Source of the DNA: RYN-417 sp043745485
Lineage (GTDB): Bacteria; Patescibacteriota; Saccharimonadia; Saccharimonadales; JACDBH01
Length of the DNA: 51,817 bases
Reading direction: 5' to 3'
Assembly (NCBI GenBank): GCA_043745485.1
Contig: JAYTSU010000030.1
Coordinates: forward strand, 1 to 51,817
Position 1 is the stretch's first letter, and each line of letters begins with the position of its first letter. Positions 1-7,403 of this stretch are shown piece after piece. The translations under genes and the position numbers were made by a program. Below the pieces are notes generated by a model that had not been told where the DNA came from, made no database searches, and saw nothing but the letters and a program-made list of their open reading frames with translations.

Positions 1-1511
1 AAGTCCATGTCGCCGGCAAAGTCTTCGGCGTCGGCTATATCACTCATGATATATGGCGTATCGCCGTCCATCATAAGGCCCATCGCAATACCACTCACCA
101 TACTCTTAAGCGGCACACCCGCGTCCATAAGTGCTAAACAGCTACTGCAAGTTGCCGCCATAGATGTTGAACCGTTCTGGCTCATAATTTCGGTAACGCT
201 ACGAATAGCGTATGGAAAGTCAGCTTCTGAAGGCAAAACAGCATCGAGTGCGCGCTCTGCCAGGTAGCCGTGGCCAATTTCTCGGCGGCCAGGGCTGCCA
301 AGGCGTTTTACTTCGCCAACCGTGTAGCCAGGGGCGTTATAGTGGTGCATGTATCGGCGTTCGCCTTCTTTTTCCATGGTGTCGACCATTTGTGAATAGC
401 TAAGCGGCGCCAAAGTGACAATATTAAGCCCTTGGGTCATACCCCGGGTAAATAAAGCCGAACCGTGCGCACGCGGCAACAGGCCAATTTCGCTACTTAG
501 GGGACGGATGTCTGTCAATTTTCGACCATCTGGGCGGGTTTGGTCTTTAATAATTCCCGCGCGGACATCTTTGTGCAGTGCCATTTGGAAAGCTTCTTCG
601 TATTCGTCTCGTAGTGCGCTATATTCATCTTCGCCAACCATTTCGGCCATAGCTTCGTGCATTTCTGCGCGCAGTGTCGCAACAATCTCGTTGCGCTCTG
701 GGTATGGCTTGCGCAGATCTTCGCCGAGCTTACCTTCTACCCATTTGTCTACTGCACTCTGAATTTCTTCGTTAGGCTTAATGAGTTCAAATTCTTTTGC
801 CGTGACACCAACCTTTTTAATCAGCTCGAGTTGGGCTTCAATTGCTGGCTGATAGGCTTTGTGGGCATAAGCCAAAGCTTCGGCAACTTCTTCTTCAGTA
901 ACTTCGTTGGCGCCAGCTTCAACCATCATAATGGCGTCTTTCGTACCCGCAACTACAAGGTCAAGTTTGCCTGTGTCGAGTTCTTCCGCAGTGGCAAAAG
1001 CTTTGAACTTGCCGTCGACCATACCAACTCTTACACCAGCCACAGGGCCGTCAAACGGTTCACCGGTTAGTGAGAGTGCCGCGCTCATCGCGAGCATCGC
1101 GATCATATCGGGTCGGAAAATCGGATCCATCGACAGCACCGTGGCTACTCCCTGGACTTCTTTCCTATAACCCTTTGGCCACAACGGTCTAATAGGGCGG
1201 TCAATCAAACGGCCGATCAAGATGGCGTCATCAGATGGACGTCCTTCTCTTTTGATAAATCTGCTGCCGCTCATTTTGCCAGCGGCATACATTTTTTCTT
1301 CATAATCAATGCTCAGTGGAAAATAATCCATGCCGTGCACACTTTTATTACTAACCATGGCCGTGCCCAGCACAACAGTGTCGCCGTAGGTCACCAAAAC
1401 AGAGGCCGACGTGCGGAATCCGACGCGGTTTACTTCTAGTTTTAATGGCCGTCCACACAGCTCGGTTTCGACAACGATCAAGTCTTTGCCAAATGGGTTG
1501 ATAGTACTCAT
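1..1511 (-). CDS. pnp: Polynucleotide phosphorylase (partial, 3' end outside window)
   Basis: PNPase degrades RNA 3' to 5' with phosphate, releasing nucleoside diphosphates, as a trimer in the cytoplasm. The 503 residues present start MSTINPFGKDLIVV. They contain the first RNase PH domain (about 1-145), the all-alpha linker, and the second RNase PH domain with PGRREIGHGYLAERAL near 415 and the catalytic segment SDIADAEDFAGDMD at the window edge, which carries the conserved aspartates. The end of the second PH domain and the KH and S1 domains lie outside. The ATG at 1509-1511 has an AAGAAGGG Shine-Dalgarno at 1521-1528, nine bases away. It lies downstream of rpsO on the same strand, the classical rpsO-pnp order. 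Reading is uninterrupted. Confidence 0.96.
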   Translation of the reverse strand, partial: MSTINPFGKDLIVVETELCGRPLKLEVNRVGFRTSASVLVTYGDTVVLGTAMVSNKSVHGMDYFPLSIDYEEKMYAAGKMSGSRFIKREGRPSDDAILIGRLIDRPIRPLWPKGYRKEVQGVATVLSMDPIFRPDMIAMLAMSAALSLTGEPFDGPVAGVRVGMVDGKFKAFATAEELDTGKLDLVVAGTKDAIMMVEAGANEVTEEEVAEALAYAHKAYQPAIEAQLELIKKVGVTAKEFELIKPNEEIQSAVDKWVEGKLGEDLRKPYPERNEIVATLRAEMHEAMAEMVGEDEYSALRDEYEEAFQMALHKDVRAGIIKDQTRPDGRKLTDIRPLSSEIGLLPRAHGSALFTRGMTQGLNIVTLAPLSYSQMVDTMEKEGERRYMHHYNAPGYTVGEVKRLGSPGRREIGHGYLAERALDAVLPSEADFPYAIRSVTEIMSQNGSTSMAATCSSCLALMDAGVPLKSMVSGIAMGLMMDGDTPYIMSDIADAEDFAGDMD

Positions 1512-1663
1512 AGTTAAATACCCTTCTTGAAGATTAGTAGCAAGGTTCAGATATACGCTGAAATGCGGATGCGGTATAGCTGTGGCTCGCCACTAAGATC
1601 TTCTTAGTTTTATGCATTTCTTCGGGGCTATTTATCTAAATAACACCTGAGTAATAAACAAAA
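1512..1663 (-). promoter_or_regulatory. Structured pnp leader / rpsO-pnp intergenic region
   Basis: This 152-base spacer between rpsO and pnp holds inverted repeats: ACTAAG/CTTAGT at 1592-1608 (six pairs, five-base loop), GTGGC/GCCAC at 1582-1593, and a weaker pairing around 1553-1580. In enterobacteria the pnp leader hairpin is the target of RNase III and PNPase autocontrol; whether this leader acts that way is inference. No U-tract suited to a terminator follows the hairpins on the minus strand. Confidence 0.4.
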
Positions 1664-1930
1664 CTATTTGCGGAGGCCAAGGCTGGCAATTGTCTTGACG
1701 TAGACGGCAGTATCTTTTTCTGATGTATAGCGAAGTAGCTTCTTACGCTGACCAACCATCTGGAGCAAACCACGGCGTGCTGCGTGGTCTTTCTTATTCA
1801 CCTTTAGGTGCTCAGTCAACTCTGTAATACGAGCAGTCAAGATTGCCGCCTGTGCGGGCCCGCTGCCAGTATCAGTTTTATGTAACTGTGTTTTGGCGAT
1901 CGCCTTTAATTTCTCTTTACTCGTAATCAT
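1664..1930 (-). CDS. rpsO: 30S ribosomal protein S15
   Basis: S15 binds the 16S rRNA three-way junction early in 30S assembly and contacts 23S rRNA in bridge B4. The 88-residue product starting MITSKEKL has the family's usual length (about 89) and the conserved HKTDTGS and the GLL-M--RKKLL core of the four-helix fold. An in-frame start 13 codons upstream would add a non-homologous extension, and the promoter at 1941-1969 overlaps it, so the ATG at 1928-1930 is preferred. There is no Shine-Dalgarno directly upstream. It precedes pnp on the same strand and follows purA. Confidence 0.95.
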   Translation of the reverse strand: MITSKEKLKAIAKTQLHKTDTGSGPAQAAILTARITELTEHLKVNKKDHAARRGLLQMVGQRKKLLRYTSEKDTAVYVKTIASLGLRK

Positions 1931-1940
1931 CTTAAACACA

Positions 1941-1969
1941 ATTGTACCACCCCTGTCAGACTTTTTCAA
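1941..1969 (-). promoter_or_regulatory. rpsO promoter, TTGAAA-17-TACAAT, nearly leaderless
   Basis: On the minus strand TTGAAA (1964-1969) and TACAAT (1941-1946) are separated by exactly 17 bases. Only ten bases lie between the -10 box and the rpsO ATG, so the transcript would begin about 1-5 bases before the start codon. The site sits immediately behind the purA stop codon. Confidence 0.7.
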
Positions 1970-1972
1970 GTA

Positions 1973-3310
1973 CTATTTTCTTTTGCCTTGTTTTTTACCT
2001 TGATGGCGGCGGATTAAGTCGTCACGGCCCGGACCGGTACCGATCATCGTAACGGGCACTTCGAGCATCTCTTCGATGAACTTGAAGTACTTTTTAGCAC
2101 GTTTGGAAGTTATGTCGTCCCAAGTACGGAACGTTTCGAAGATTGGCTCACAACGTAGGAGCGCCCTATTTCCACTTGGCGCAACAGTTTCTATGGTAAC
2201 GTCGCCATAAATATCCGTTACTTCATACGCAACTATAATTTTAGTCGTGTCGCCCATGCGTTTGAGCCAGTCCGACTTAGTCAAAGCCAGCTCAGTGACT
2301 CCGTTGACCGTGATAGCCCGAGCCAGTTTTGGCAGGTCAAGATATCCGAGGTCTCGTGGACGGCCCGTTGACTTGCCGTATTCAGCATCAATCTCACCTC
2401 TTTTGCCCCGAATCTTTGAGGCTGATTCTTCGTTCATCTGTCCGATAAATACACCGCCGCCGACCTTTGAAGGAACTAGCTTGGTTACACCAATTACATC
2501 CTTAATATGTTGGTGATTAATGCCACTACCCTGAATGAGGCCAGCGACTGTAGGATTACTAGATGTAACGAATGGATATTTACCGTGATCAAGATCAAGT
2601 CCGAAAGCTTGTGCGCCTTCTAGCAATACCTTCGCACCTTTCCGAAGTCGGTCGTGCAATAAAAGTACTGTGTCAGCGATGTACGGCTGGAGTTCTATAG
2701 CAGTAACTGCAAATATTTCAGCTTCCTCGAGTGCTGCCCGTACAGCAGTTCTCCCCTGTGAAAGTCCATAACGTTCGGCGAGTATTTCGCGGCGCTCCAT
2801 TGCCATCTCAATTAGATCTTTACCAGAGGCAGGTTGGATATCTTCGACACGAACACCTTCACGCAGCGCTTTATCGCTAGCTACGTATGCGATACCAACT
2901 TTTGTGCTGCCTTGAGCATCGTCTTTATTCCCTTCGCGCGCCCTATCTAGTTCTTTATGCACCGGGAGCACTACATGTGCCTGGTGGCTAATAACAAAGT
3001 TGCCTTCATGAACTGTCAGCCCTGTTTTCTCCTGAACTTCTTCCCGTTCGTCCGCTAGGCGGGCTGGGTCCAAAAAGAACCCGTTACCTATAACATTCAC
3101 GACGCCTTCATTACAAACTCCGGCCGGAATCTGGTGCAGATCAATCTCTTCGCCAAAACCATCAAGAGTGTGACCGGCATTTGCGCCACCTTGGCAGCGG
3201 ACAACATAATCAGCGCGACTTGCGGCATCATCGGTGATCTTACCTTTACCCTCGTCGCCGTCGCTGAGGCCCACGACAGCAATAGCACTGCCCATTTGTT
3301 CATGTTTCAT
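1973..3310 (-). CDS. purA: Adenylosuccinate synthetase
   Basis: PurA joins IMP and aspartate with GTP hydrolysis, the first committed step from IMP to AMP. The 445-residue protein shows the GTP-binding loop GDEGKGKITD near residue 18, the IMP site segment CQGGANAGHT near 40, GSTKVGIAY near 134 and the C-terminal GTGPGRDD segment; the length matches the family. Two candidate starts exist (ATG at 3308-3310 and an ATG five codons in). The outer one is kept because a TAGGCT hexamer at 3317-3322 lies six bases upstream with TTGCAA 16 bases further. The extreme C-terminus is lysine and glutamine rich. Confidence 0.95.
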   Translation of the reverse strand: MKHEQMGSAIAVVGLSDGDEGKGKITDDAASRADYVVRCQGGANAGHTLDGFGEEIDLHQIPAGVCNEGVVNVIGNGFFLDPARLADEREEVQEKTGLTVHEGNFVISHQAHVVLPVHKELDRAREGNKDDAQGSTKVGIAYVASDKALREGVRVEDIQPASGKDLIEMAMERREILAERYGLSQGRTAVRAALEEAEIFAVTAIELQPYIADTVLLLHDRLRKGAKVLLEGAQAFGLDLDHGKYPFVTSSNPTVAGLIQGSGINHQHIKDVIGVTKLVPSKVGGGVFIGQMNEESASKIRGKRGEIDAEYGKSTGRPRDLGYLDLPKLARAITVNGVTELALTKSDWLKRMGDTTKIIVAYEVTDIYGDVTIETVAPSGNRALLRCEPIFETFRTWDDITSKRAKKYFKFIEEMLEVPVTMIGTGPGRDDLIRRHQGKKQGKRK

Positions 3311-3316
3311 GCCTTT

Positions 3317-3344
3317 AGCCTACCAACAAACCATAGTCTTGCAA
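3317..3344 (-). promoter_or_regulatory. Putative leaderless purA promoter
   Basis: On the minus strand TTGCAA (3339-3344), a 16-base spacer and TAGGCT (3317-3322) end six bases before the purA ATG. No ribosome binding site is visible. The -10 hexamer fits TANNNT but is not close to TATAAT. Confidence 0.4.
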
Positions 3345-3368
3345 GCTTGAGCATATTGTTTTGTATTT

Positions 3369-4040
3369 TTAAACTACTCGTAGCATTGCAAGGTTGAGGT
3401 TTCCGATGAGCTGGGAGTCGCTAATATTATATTCCCCGACCTCTGTCCTTCGAAGGGCGCTCATGTAGGCACCTACCTCTAATGCTTTGCCGATATCTTC
3501 AACTAGTGAGCGGATATAGGTGCCGGAACTGACTTTGCTCGTAAAACGCACTTCTGGATACTCGTAGATAACATTCGAAATATTATAAATAGTCACAGGA
3601 CGAGGTTCTAACTTTACCGCTTTCCCTTCTCTGGCGAGCTTGTAGGCCCGCTGGCCATCGATCTTAATGGCGCTGTATATTGGCGGAGTCTGCATAATAG
3701 TGCCCGTGTTGGCCCTTAAAACGACCTCGAGAGCCTCTTTAGTGGGGATGTGCTCAGATATAGCAGTCTTTTCGCCCTCATCGTCCCCTGTTGTGCTGGT
3801 CTGGCCTAAGCGCATCGTAACTTCATATACTTTATCCATACCGCTAAATTCTTGTGCACGCTTGCAGTATGTCCCAACAACAATTATTAACAGTCCAGTC
3901 GCAAGCGGATCTAAAGTGCCCGTGTGGCCAACTTTTGGCTTTTTTAACCCAGTTTCACGCTTAATTTGTCCACGAATCCGAGCCACAACGTCAAAACTGG
4001 TCCAACCAGATGGTTTATCGATTAGTAAAATGCCGTCCAT
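3369..4040 (-). CDS. truB: tRNA pseudouridine(55) synthase, short form
   Basis: TruB converts U55 in the tRNA T-loop to pseudouridine. The 223-residue product begins MDGILLIDKPSGWTS and carries the catalytic signature GHTGTLDPLATG, whose aspartate attacks the target uracil, followed by KVYEVTMRLGQTSTTGDDEG and the later SSGTYIRSLVEDIG motif. It is shorter than the roughly 300-residue enterobacterial enzyme because the C-terminal PUA-like domain is absent. An upstream in-frame extension of 60 codons is not homologous and overlaps the promoter, so it is not used. Its upstream neighbour is a DHH-family relative, matching the DHH-truB pairing seen in many bacteria. Confidence 0.93.
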   Translation of the reverse strand: MDGILLIDKPSGWTSFDVVARIRGQIKRETGLKKPKVGHTGTLDPLATGLLIIVVGTYCKRAQEFSGMDKVYEVTMRLGQTSTTGDDEGEKTAISEHIPTKEALEVVLRANTGTIMQTPPIYSAIKIDGQRAYKLAREGKAVKLEPRPVTIYNISNVIYEYPEVRFTSKVSSGTYIRSLVEDIGKALEVGAYMSALRRTEVGEYNISDSQLIGNLNLAMLRVV

Positions 4041-4047
4041 AAAGGGT

Positions 4048-4053
4048 AGTATA
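4048..4053 (-). promoter_or_regulatory. -10 box TATACT of truB (leaderless type)
   Basis: TATACT on the minus strand ends seven bases before the truB ATG. No Shine-Dalgarno is present in that gap and no good -35 box is seen at the normal distance. Confidence 0.45.
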
Positions 4054-4077
4054 CCGTACACTCGCCTCTTAAAGAGA

Positions 4078-5892
4078 TTACTGTAATGGCATGAGTGGTG
4101 GCGGAACGGGTGGTGGCGACTGACCACTTGGATCAATAAACTCTGCCGTTGTTGGGTCAAAAGATTGCTGTTCACTTGGTGGAGTAGGAGTAGGTGCAGG
4201 CGACAGAACAGATAGTGCACTGGTTGCCTGGTCTGTTAAACCAAGACCTGCGAGAACAGGGTCACTGGTTGGCGGGAGCGGTGTCGACATGTCAAACGGC
4301 GCTGCATTCAAAGACTGTAGCGGCTGCGGGCGCGTAGGATCATATGGCGCGGCATTAATAGCCGACATTACAGCATCCCGGGCAGAATCGAGCCCCTCAA
4401 CGGGTTGTGGCACTTCAACTTGATGTGGGCTATGCTCTACCCGTTCTATTTCATCAAGCGTACTCGTTGGGTCAAGAGCAATATGGTTACTATCAAACGT
4501 CTTTTCTATATCTCTAAGCGTGTCGTTATCAAAGGCAGGTGGCAGTGTCATGGCCGATTTAGGAGCGGGCTGCTCAACAGGCATCATCGGCGATTTTGGT
4601 GCGGGTGGTAATACGACCGGCTCACTGAGAACCTCTGGTTGCGGCATTTCATTTTGACTCGGGATAGGTGGCAGAGTGGAGCCTGGTTCTTCATTATTAG
4701 GAGCCAAGCCGCCGGGTTGTGGTACAGAAAGTGGATCACTATTTGGTTCATTCTCGCCGTCATCAGAGTTGAATGCCGTCAACGGATGGTCACCTGCAGC
4801 GCCGGATTGGTTTGCCGCTTGTTCTGGAAGTGGCTCAATCAGTAGTCGGCGCCCACTTGCTGGTTGAGCTTTTTCTTCAGCTGGGCTCATGATGCCATGT
4901 TCGTCTATTGCAATCTGATTTGTTTTGTCTTCTTCGTCAGGATCTTTTTCTTGTTCAACTTCTATATTGAGATTAAGGCCAGATTCGGTGGATGGGTCTG
5001 ACCTTTCCGGTTCTTCTTCATGCTTTATTGTTAGTGAACCATCGGGCGACTCAGCAGCAGGCACTGGTACAGGCGCTTCTTCTGGCGCAGGAAGCACTGC
5101 TACAACAGCTGGCTCAGGCACTTCCTCCAGTGAGGCGGCAATAAGTTGCTGGTTAGCTCCGGCAGCCATCAGTTGAGCGGACATGGTCATGATTTTTGGC
5201 GTCGTCTTTATATTCCTAAAACGTTCGGTCTGTGCAACGATACCGGTCAAATACGCGGTGGCAATCTGATTATCGAGATTCCCTGGCTGCAAAACTTCGC
5301 CAACGCTCACCAACATTTCACATAATGAGCTTGCTGATGTGTCCTGCCAATTTACTGCCCCGAGCGTTGACACTTTGTCGCCGGCGCTTACGGTTATAAC
5401 GGTTGCATCGTGCAAGATACGTCCGTGCGCGATGATGGCTTGGTCGAGCTCTTCCCGCTCAGATACACCAAGCGCTATGACTGCATCCACATTAAAATCG
5501 CCTTGGCTAAAGTTTAAATCCTTGTCCGTTAGCGACGTGCGATATGGTGTTATAAAAATCTTAACGACGTTATCTTCAACCTTATAGCGCAGTTTGTCGG
5601 CCTTACTCTTGTCCAAAGAAACAATAAAATCACGGAGTGAGTCGGTGTTTTTCTCGATTGTTGAAGCTGGTGACAAAAACTCAATCGTTGAGGGTGTATC
5701 GCCGCTATACACAGCAGTTGCATGCTTACCCATCTTATTAAGCATCAGCGTAAATCCGACCGCCGCCGCCAGCTGGTCAACACTCGGGCTGTTGCTGACG
5801 GTCACAAGGACATTAACAGCTGTCTTCAGCCGTTCAATGACCTGTTGCTGCGGATTTCCGAGGTTAGCTGAAGTGTTATCTTGTGGATTCAT
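4078..5892 (-). CDS. Degenerate DHH-family phosphoesterase with long Pro/Glu-rich tail
   Basis: Residues 1-250 resemble DHH/DHHA1 nanoRNase-type proteins (NrnA/RecJ-like): a beta-alpha opening like the family's H-N-P-D-x-D-A motif but reading SNSPSVDQLAAAVG, then VDAVIALGVS, a tail LDNQIATAYLTGIVAQTERF that matches the usual LYTGIxTDTGxF segment, and AAGANQQLI. The metal-binding residues, including the DHH triad itself, are missing, so it is probably catalytically dead. Residues about 260-604 are low-complexity, rich in Pro, Glu, Ser and Ala, with no recognised domain or membrane segment. The position upstream of truB matches where an active DHH gene is often found. Function unknown; a scaffolding or RNA-binding role would be speculation. 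Confidence 0.75.
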   Translation of the reverse strand: MNPQDNTSANLGNPQQQVIERLKTAVNVLVTVSNSPSVDQLAAAVGFTLMLNKMGKHATAVYSGDTPSTIEFLSPASTIEKNTDSLRDFIVSLDKSKADKLRYKVEDNVVKIFITPYRTSLTDKDLNFSQGDFNVDAVIALGVSEREELDQAIIAHGRILHDATVITVSAGDKVSTLGAVNWQDTSASSLCEMLVSVGEVLQPGNLDNQIATAYLTGIVAQTERFRNIKTTPKIMTMSAQLMAAGANQQLIAASLEEVPEPAVVAVLPAPEEAPVPVPAAESPDGSLTIKHEEEPERSDPSTESGLNLNIEVEQEKDPDEEDKTNQIAIDEHGIMSPAEEKAQPASGRRLLIEPLPEQAANQSGAAGDHPLTAFNSDDGENEPNSDPLSVPQPGGLAPNNEEPGSTLPPIPSQNEMPQPEVLSEPVVLPPAPKSPMMPVEQPAPKSAMTLPPAFDNDTLRDIEKTFDSNHIALDPTSTLDEIERVEHSPHQVEVPQPVEGLDSARDAVMSAINAAPYDPTRPQPLQSLNAAPFDMSTPLPPTSDPVLAGLGLTDQATSALSVLSPAPTPTPPSEQQSFDPTTAEFIDPSGQSPPPVPPPLMPLQ

Positions 5893-5968
5893 GCTTTTTA
5901 TTTTTTAGTTATTTGCTCGCATAGTAGCATAAACACTTTACCCTGTCCAACTGTAAAAGGGAGTTCTC

Positions 5969-5998
5969 TTTACAACACCGTCGCGCGTGCTGTATAGT
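5969..5998 (+). promoter_or_regulatory. Putative rpsT promoter, TTTACA-18-TATAGT
   Basis: TTTACA (5969-5974) and TATAGT (5993-5998) are 18 bases apart, placing a transcript start near 6005 and a leader of about 30 bases containing the AGAGGA ribosome binding site. A second TATAAT-like hexamer at about 6011 has no matching -35 box. Confidence 0.45.
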
Positions 5999-6035
5999 TA
6001 CCGTTTAGATATAATAAAACATTAGAGGAATCAAA

Positions 6036-6398
6036 ATGCCAATCATCAAGTCAGCAAAAAAGCGCGTAAAAACAACCAAAAAAGCAACAGCTCGGAATTC
6101 TAAGACTAAAAAAAGCCTCCGTTCTGCTTTTAAACTGTTTTCTAAGAGCAAAACTTCAAAGAACCACTCAGCTGCCCAGAGCGCATTAGACAAGGCTGCC
6201 AAAAAAGGCCTCCTCCACAAGAACAAAGTCGCCCGCAAAAAGCGCCAATTATCCGCAGCTGCTAAGAAGGCTGGAAGCAAAGTAGAAAAGAAAGCCGCGA
6301 AGCCAGCAGCGAAAGCCCCTGCTAAGAAAGCCGCTCCAGTTAAAAAAGCTGTCGCTAAAAAGCCAGCTGCTAAGAAAGCTCCAGCAAAAAAGAAATAA
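6036..6398 (+). CDS. rpsT: 30S ribosomal protein S20 with extended Lys/Ala tail
   Basis: S20 is a three-helix primary 16S rRNA binding protein. The first 87 residues or so (MPIIKSAKKRVKTTKKA through KNKVARKKRQLSAAAKKA) match the family. The protein then continues for about 33 residues of repeated lysine, alanine and proline (PAAK, PAKKA) like a histone H1 tail, giving 120 residues in total. The start has AGAGGA eight bases upstream. It faces holA, its usual genomic neighbour, across a shared terminator. Base composition shows no sign of transfer. Confidence 0.93.
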   Translation: MPIIKSAKKRVKTTKKATARNSKTKKSLRSAFKLFSKSKTSKNHSAAQSALDKAAKKGLLHKNKVARKKRQLSAAAKKAGSKVEKKAAKPAAKAPAKKAAPVKKAVAKKPAAKKAPAKKK

Positions 6399-6417
6399 TC
6401 CCCTTTTAGTTTTCTAT

Positions 6418-6447
6418 ACCGCTCTCTTAAATAGAGGGCGGTTTTTT
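6418..6447 (+). terminator. Intrinsic terminator after rpsT, between convergent genes
   Basis: ACCGCTCTC (6418-6426) pairs with GAGGGCGGT (6434-6442) around a seven-base loop, with one G-U pair, followed by five T. The hairpin sits between the convergent rpsT and holA ends. On the opposite strand there is no matching T-run, so it acts mainly on rpsT. Confidence 0.85.
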
Positions 6448-7360
6448 ATATTGTAAGTAGCAGATGCTGAATGGCGTCGTCGGCATCTATCGCTTCACTT
6501 TTGAGGCGGATGTCGAGGTCTAATACTTTTTTAACCAGGTTTTTGATGTCGCGGAGGCTCTGGCTACTTGTTAAATACATGGTCTTACGCACGACATATG
6601 GGTTTAGTTTGGCGGCACTGGCAATACCGTCCGGGCCAAGCTTTTCGTTGGCTTTTACAACCGCCAGAATATGCATCTGCCAGGCTAACATACCCATGAT
6701 GGCTTGCGGTTCAACTTGTTGCTGGCGTTGCTCCTTATATATCTCAAGAGCCTTTTTAGTCTTGCCGCTAAAGGCGGCCTCAAGCAGATCAAACACCGTG
6801 CTTTGCGGCGCGGGTTCGGTAAGTAGGTCGATAGTGGCAAGGGTAATGACCGGCTGATAAATGAGCAGCTTATCAAGTTCGTTGTGAAGCGCCATTTGGT
6901 TTGCTCCAACTCTTTGTATTAAGTAACTAGCGTCAGAAAGTGTCAGCCCCCCGCCCCGTACTTTCGCCTCATCAACCAGCCACTTTGGCAGCGCTCGTTC
7001 GTCCAACTCAGCAAATTCTTTTAATATAGCCCTTTTCTTGAGTGTTTTATACAGCGTCAAACGTTTATCAAACTTGGCCTCAACAATAATGAGGTCGGTT
7101 GTGTCGGCTACTGCCGCAAGAAGCGTATCAATGTGTTCGTTGATAGATTTGTTAGCACTTGGGTCGGACAGAATAATCATTCGTCGCTGCGCCAAAAACG
7201 GCAGGCTGGCTACGTTCTCGAGCAAACGTCCTATTTCAATCTCCGATCCTTCACTGCGTTCAAGGCCAAAATCGCCATAATCTGCCACGAATTTCGTGAT
7301 GATTTTGTGTAACTCAGCCTTAAGCGTAAAGCCATTACTTCCTGTCAAAACTAATACCAT
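6446..7360 (-). CDS. holA: DNA polymerase III delta subunit
   Basis: HolA is the clamp-loader subunit that opens the beta clamp. The 304-residue protein begins MVLVLTGSNGFTLKAEL, like the family's opening strand, and contains the AAA+-like domain followed by the helical collar region (SYLIQRVGANQMALHNELDKL, then the STVFDLLEAAFSGKTKKAL segment near 190). Walker residues are naturally absent in delta. The -10-like TATGAT at 7367-7372 is six bases before the ATG, with no Shine-Dalgarno. It is divergent from otsAB with only 43 bases between them. Confidence 0.88.
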   Translation of the reverse strand: MVLVLTGSNGFTLKAELHKIITKFVADYGDFGLERSEGSEIEIGRLLENVASLPFLAQRRMIILSDPSANKSINEHIDTLLAAVADTTDLIIVEAKFDKRLTLYKTLKKRAILKEFAELDERALPKWLVDEAKVRGGGLTLSDASYLIQRVGANQMALHNELDKLLIYQPVITLATIDLLTEPAPQSTVFDLLEAAFSGKTKKALEIYKEQRQQQVEPQAIMGMLAWQMHILAVVKANEKLGPDGIASAAKLNPYVVRKTMYLTSSQSLRDIKNLVKKVLDLDIRLKSEAIDADDAIQHLLLTI

Positions 7361-7366
7361 CCACCA

Positions 7367-7372
7367 ATCATA
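7367..7372 (-). promoter_or_regulatory. -10 box TATGAT of holA (leaderless type)
   Basis: TATGAT on the minus strand lies six bases before the holA ATG, within the 43-bp divergent gap shared with otsAB. No convincing -35 box is seen. Confidence 0.4.
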
Positions 7373-7403
7373 CCATCCTCTAAGGGGCGAAGGAGTGTAT
7401 AAT

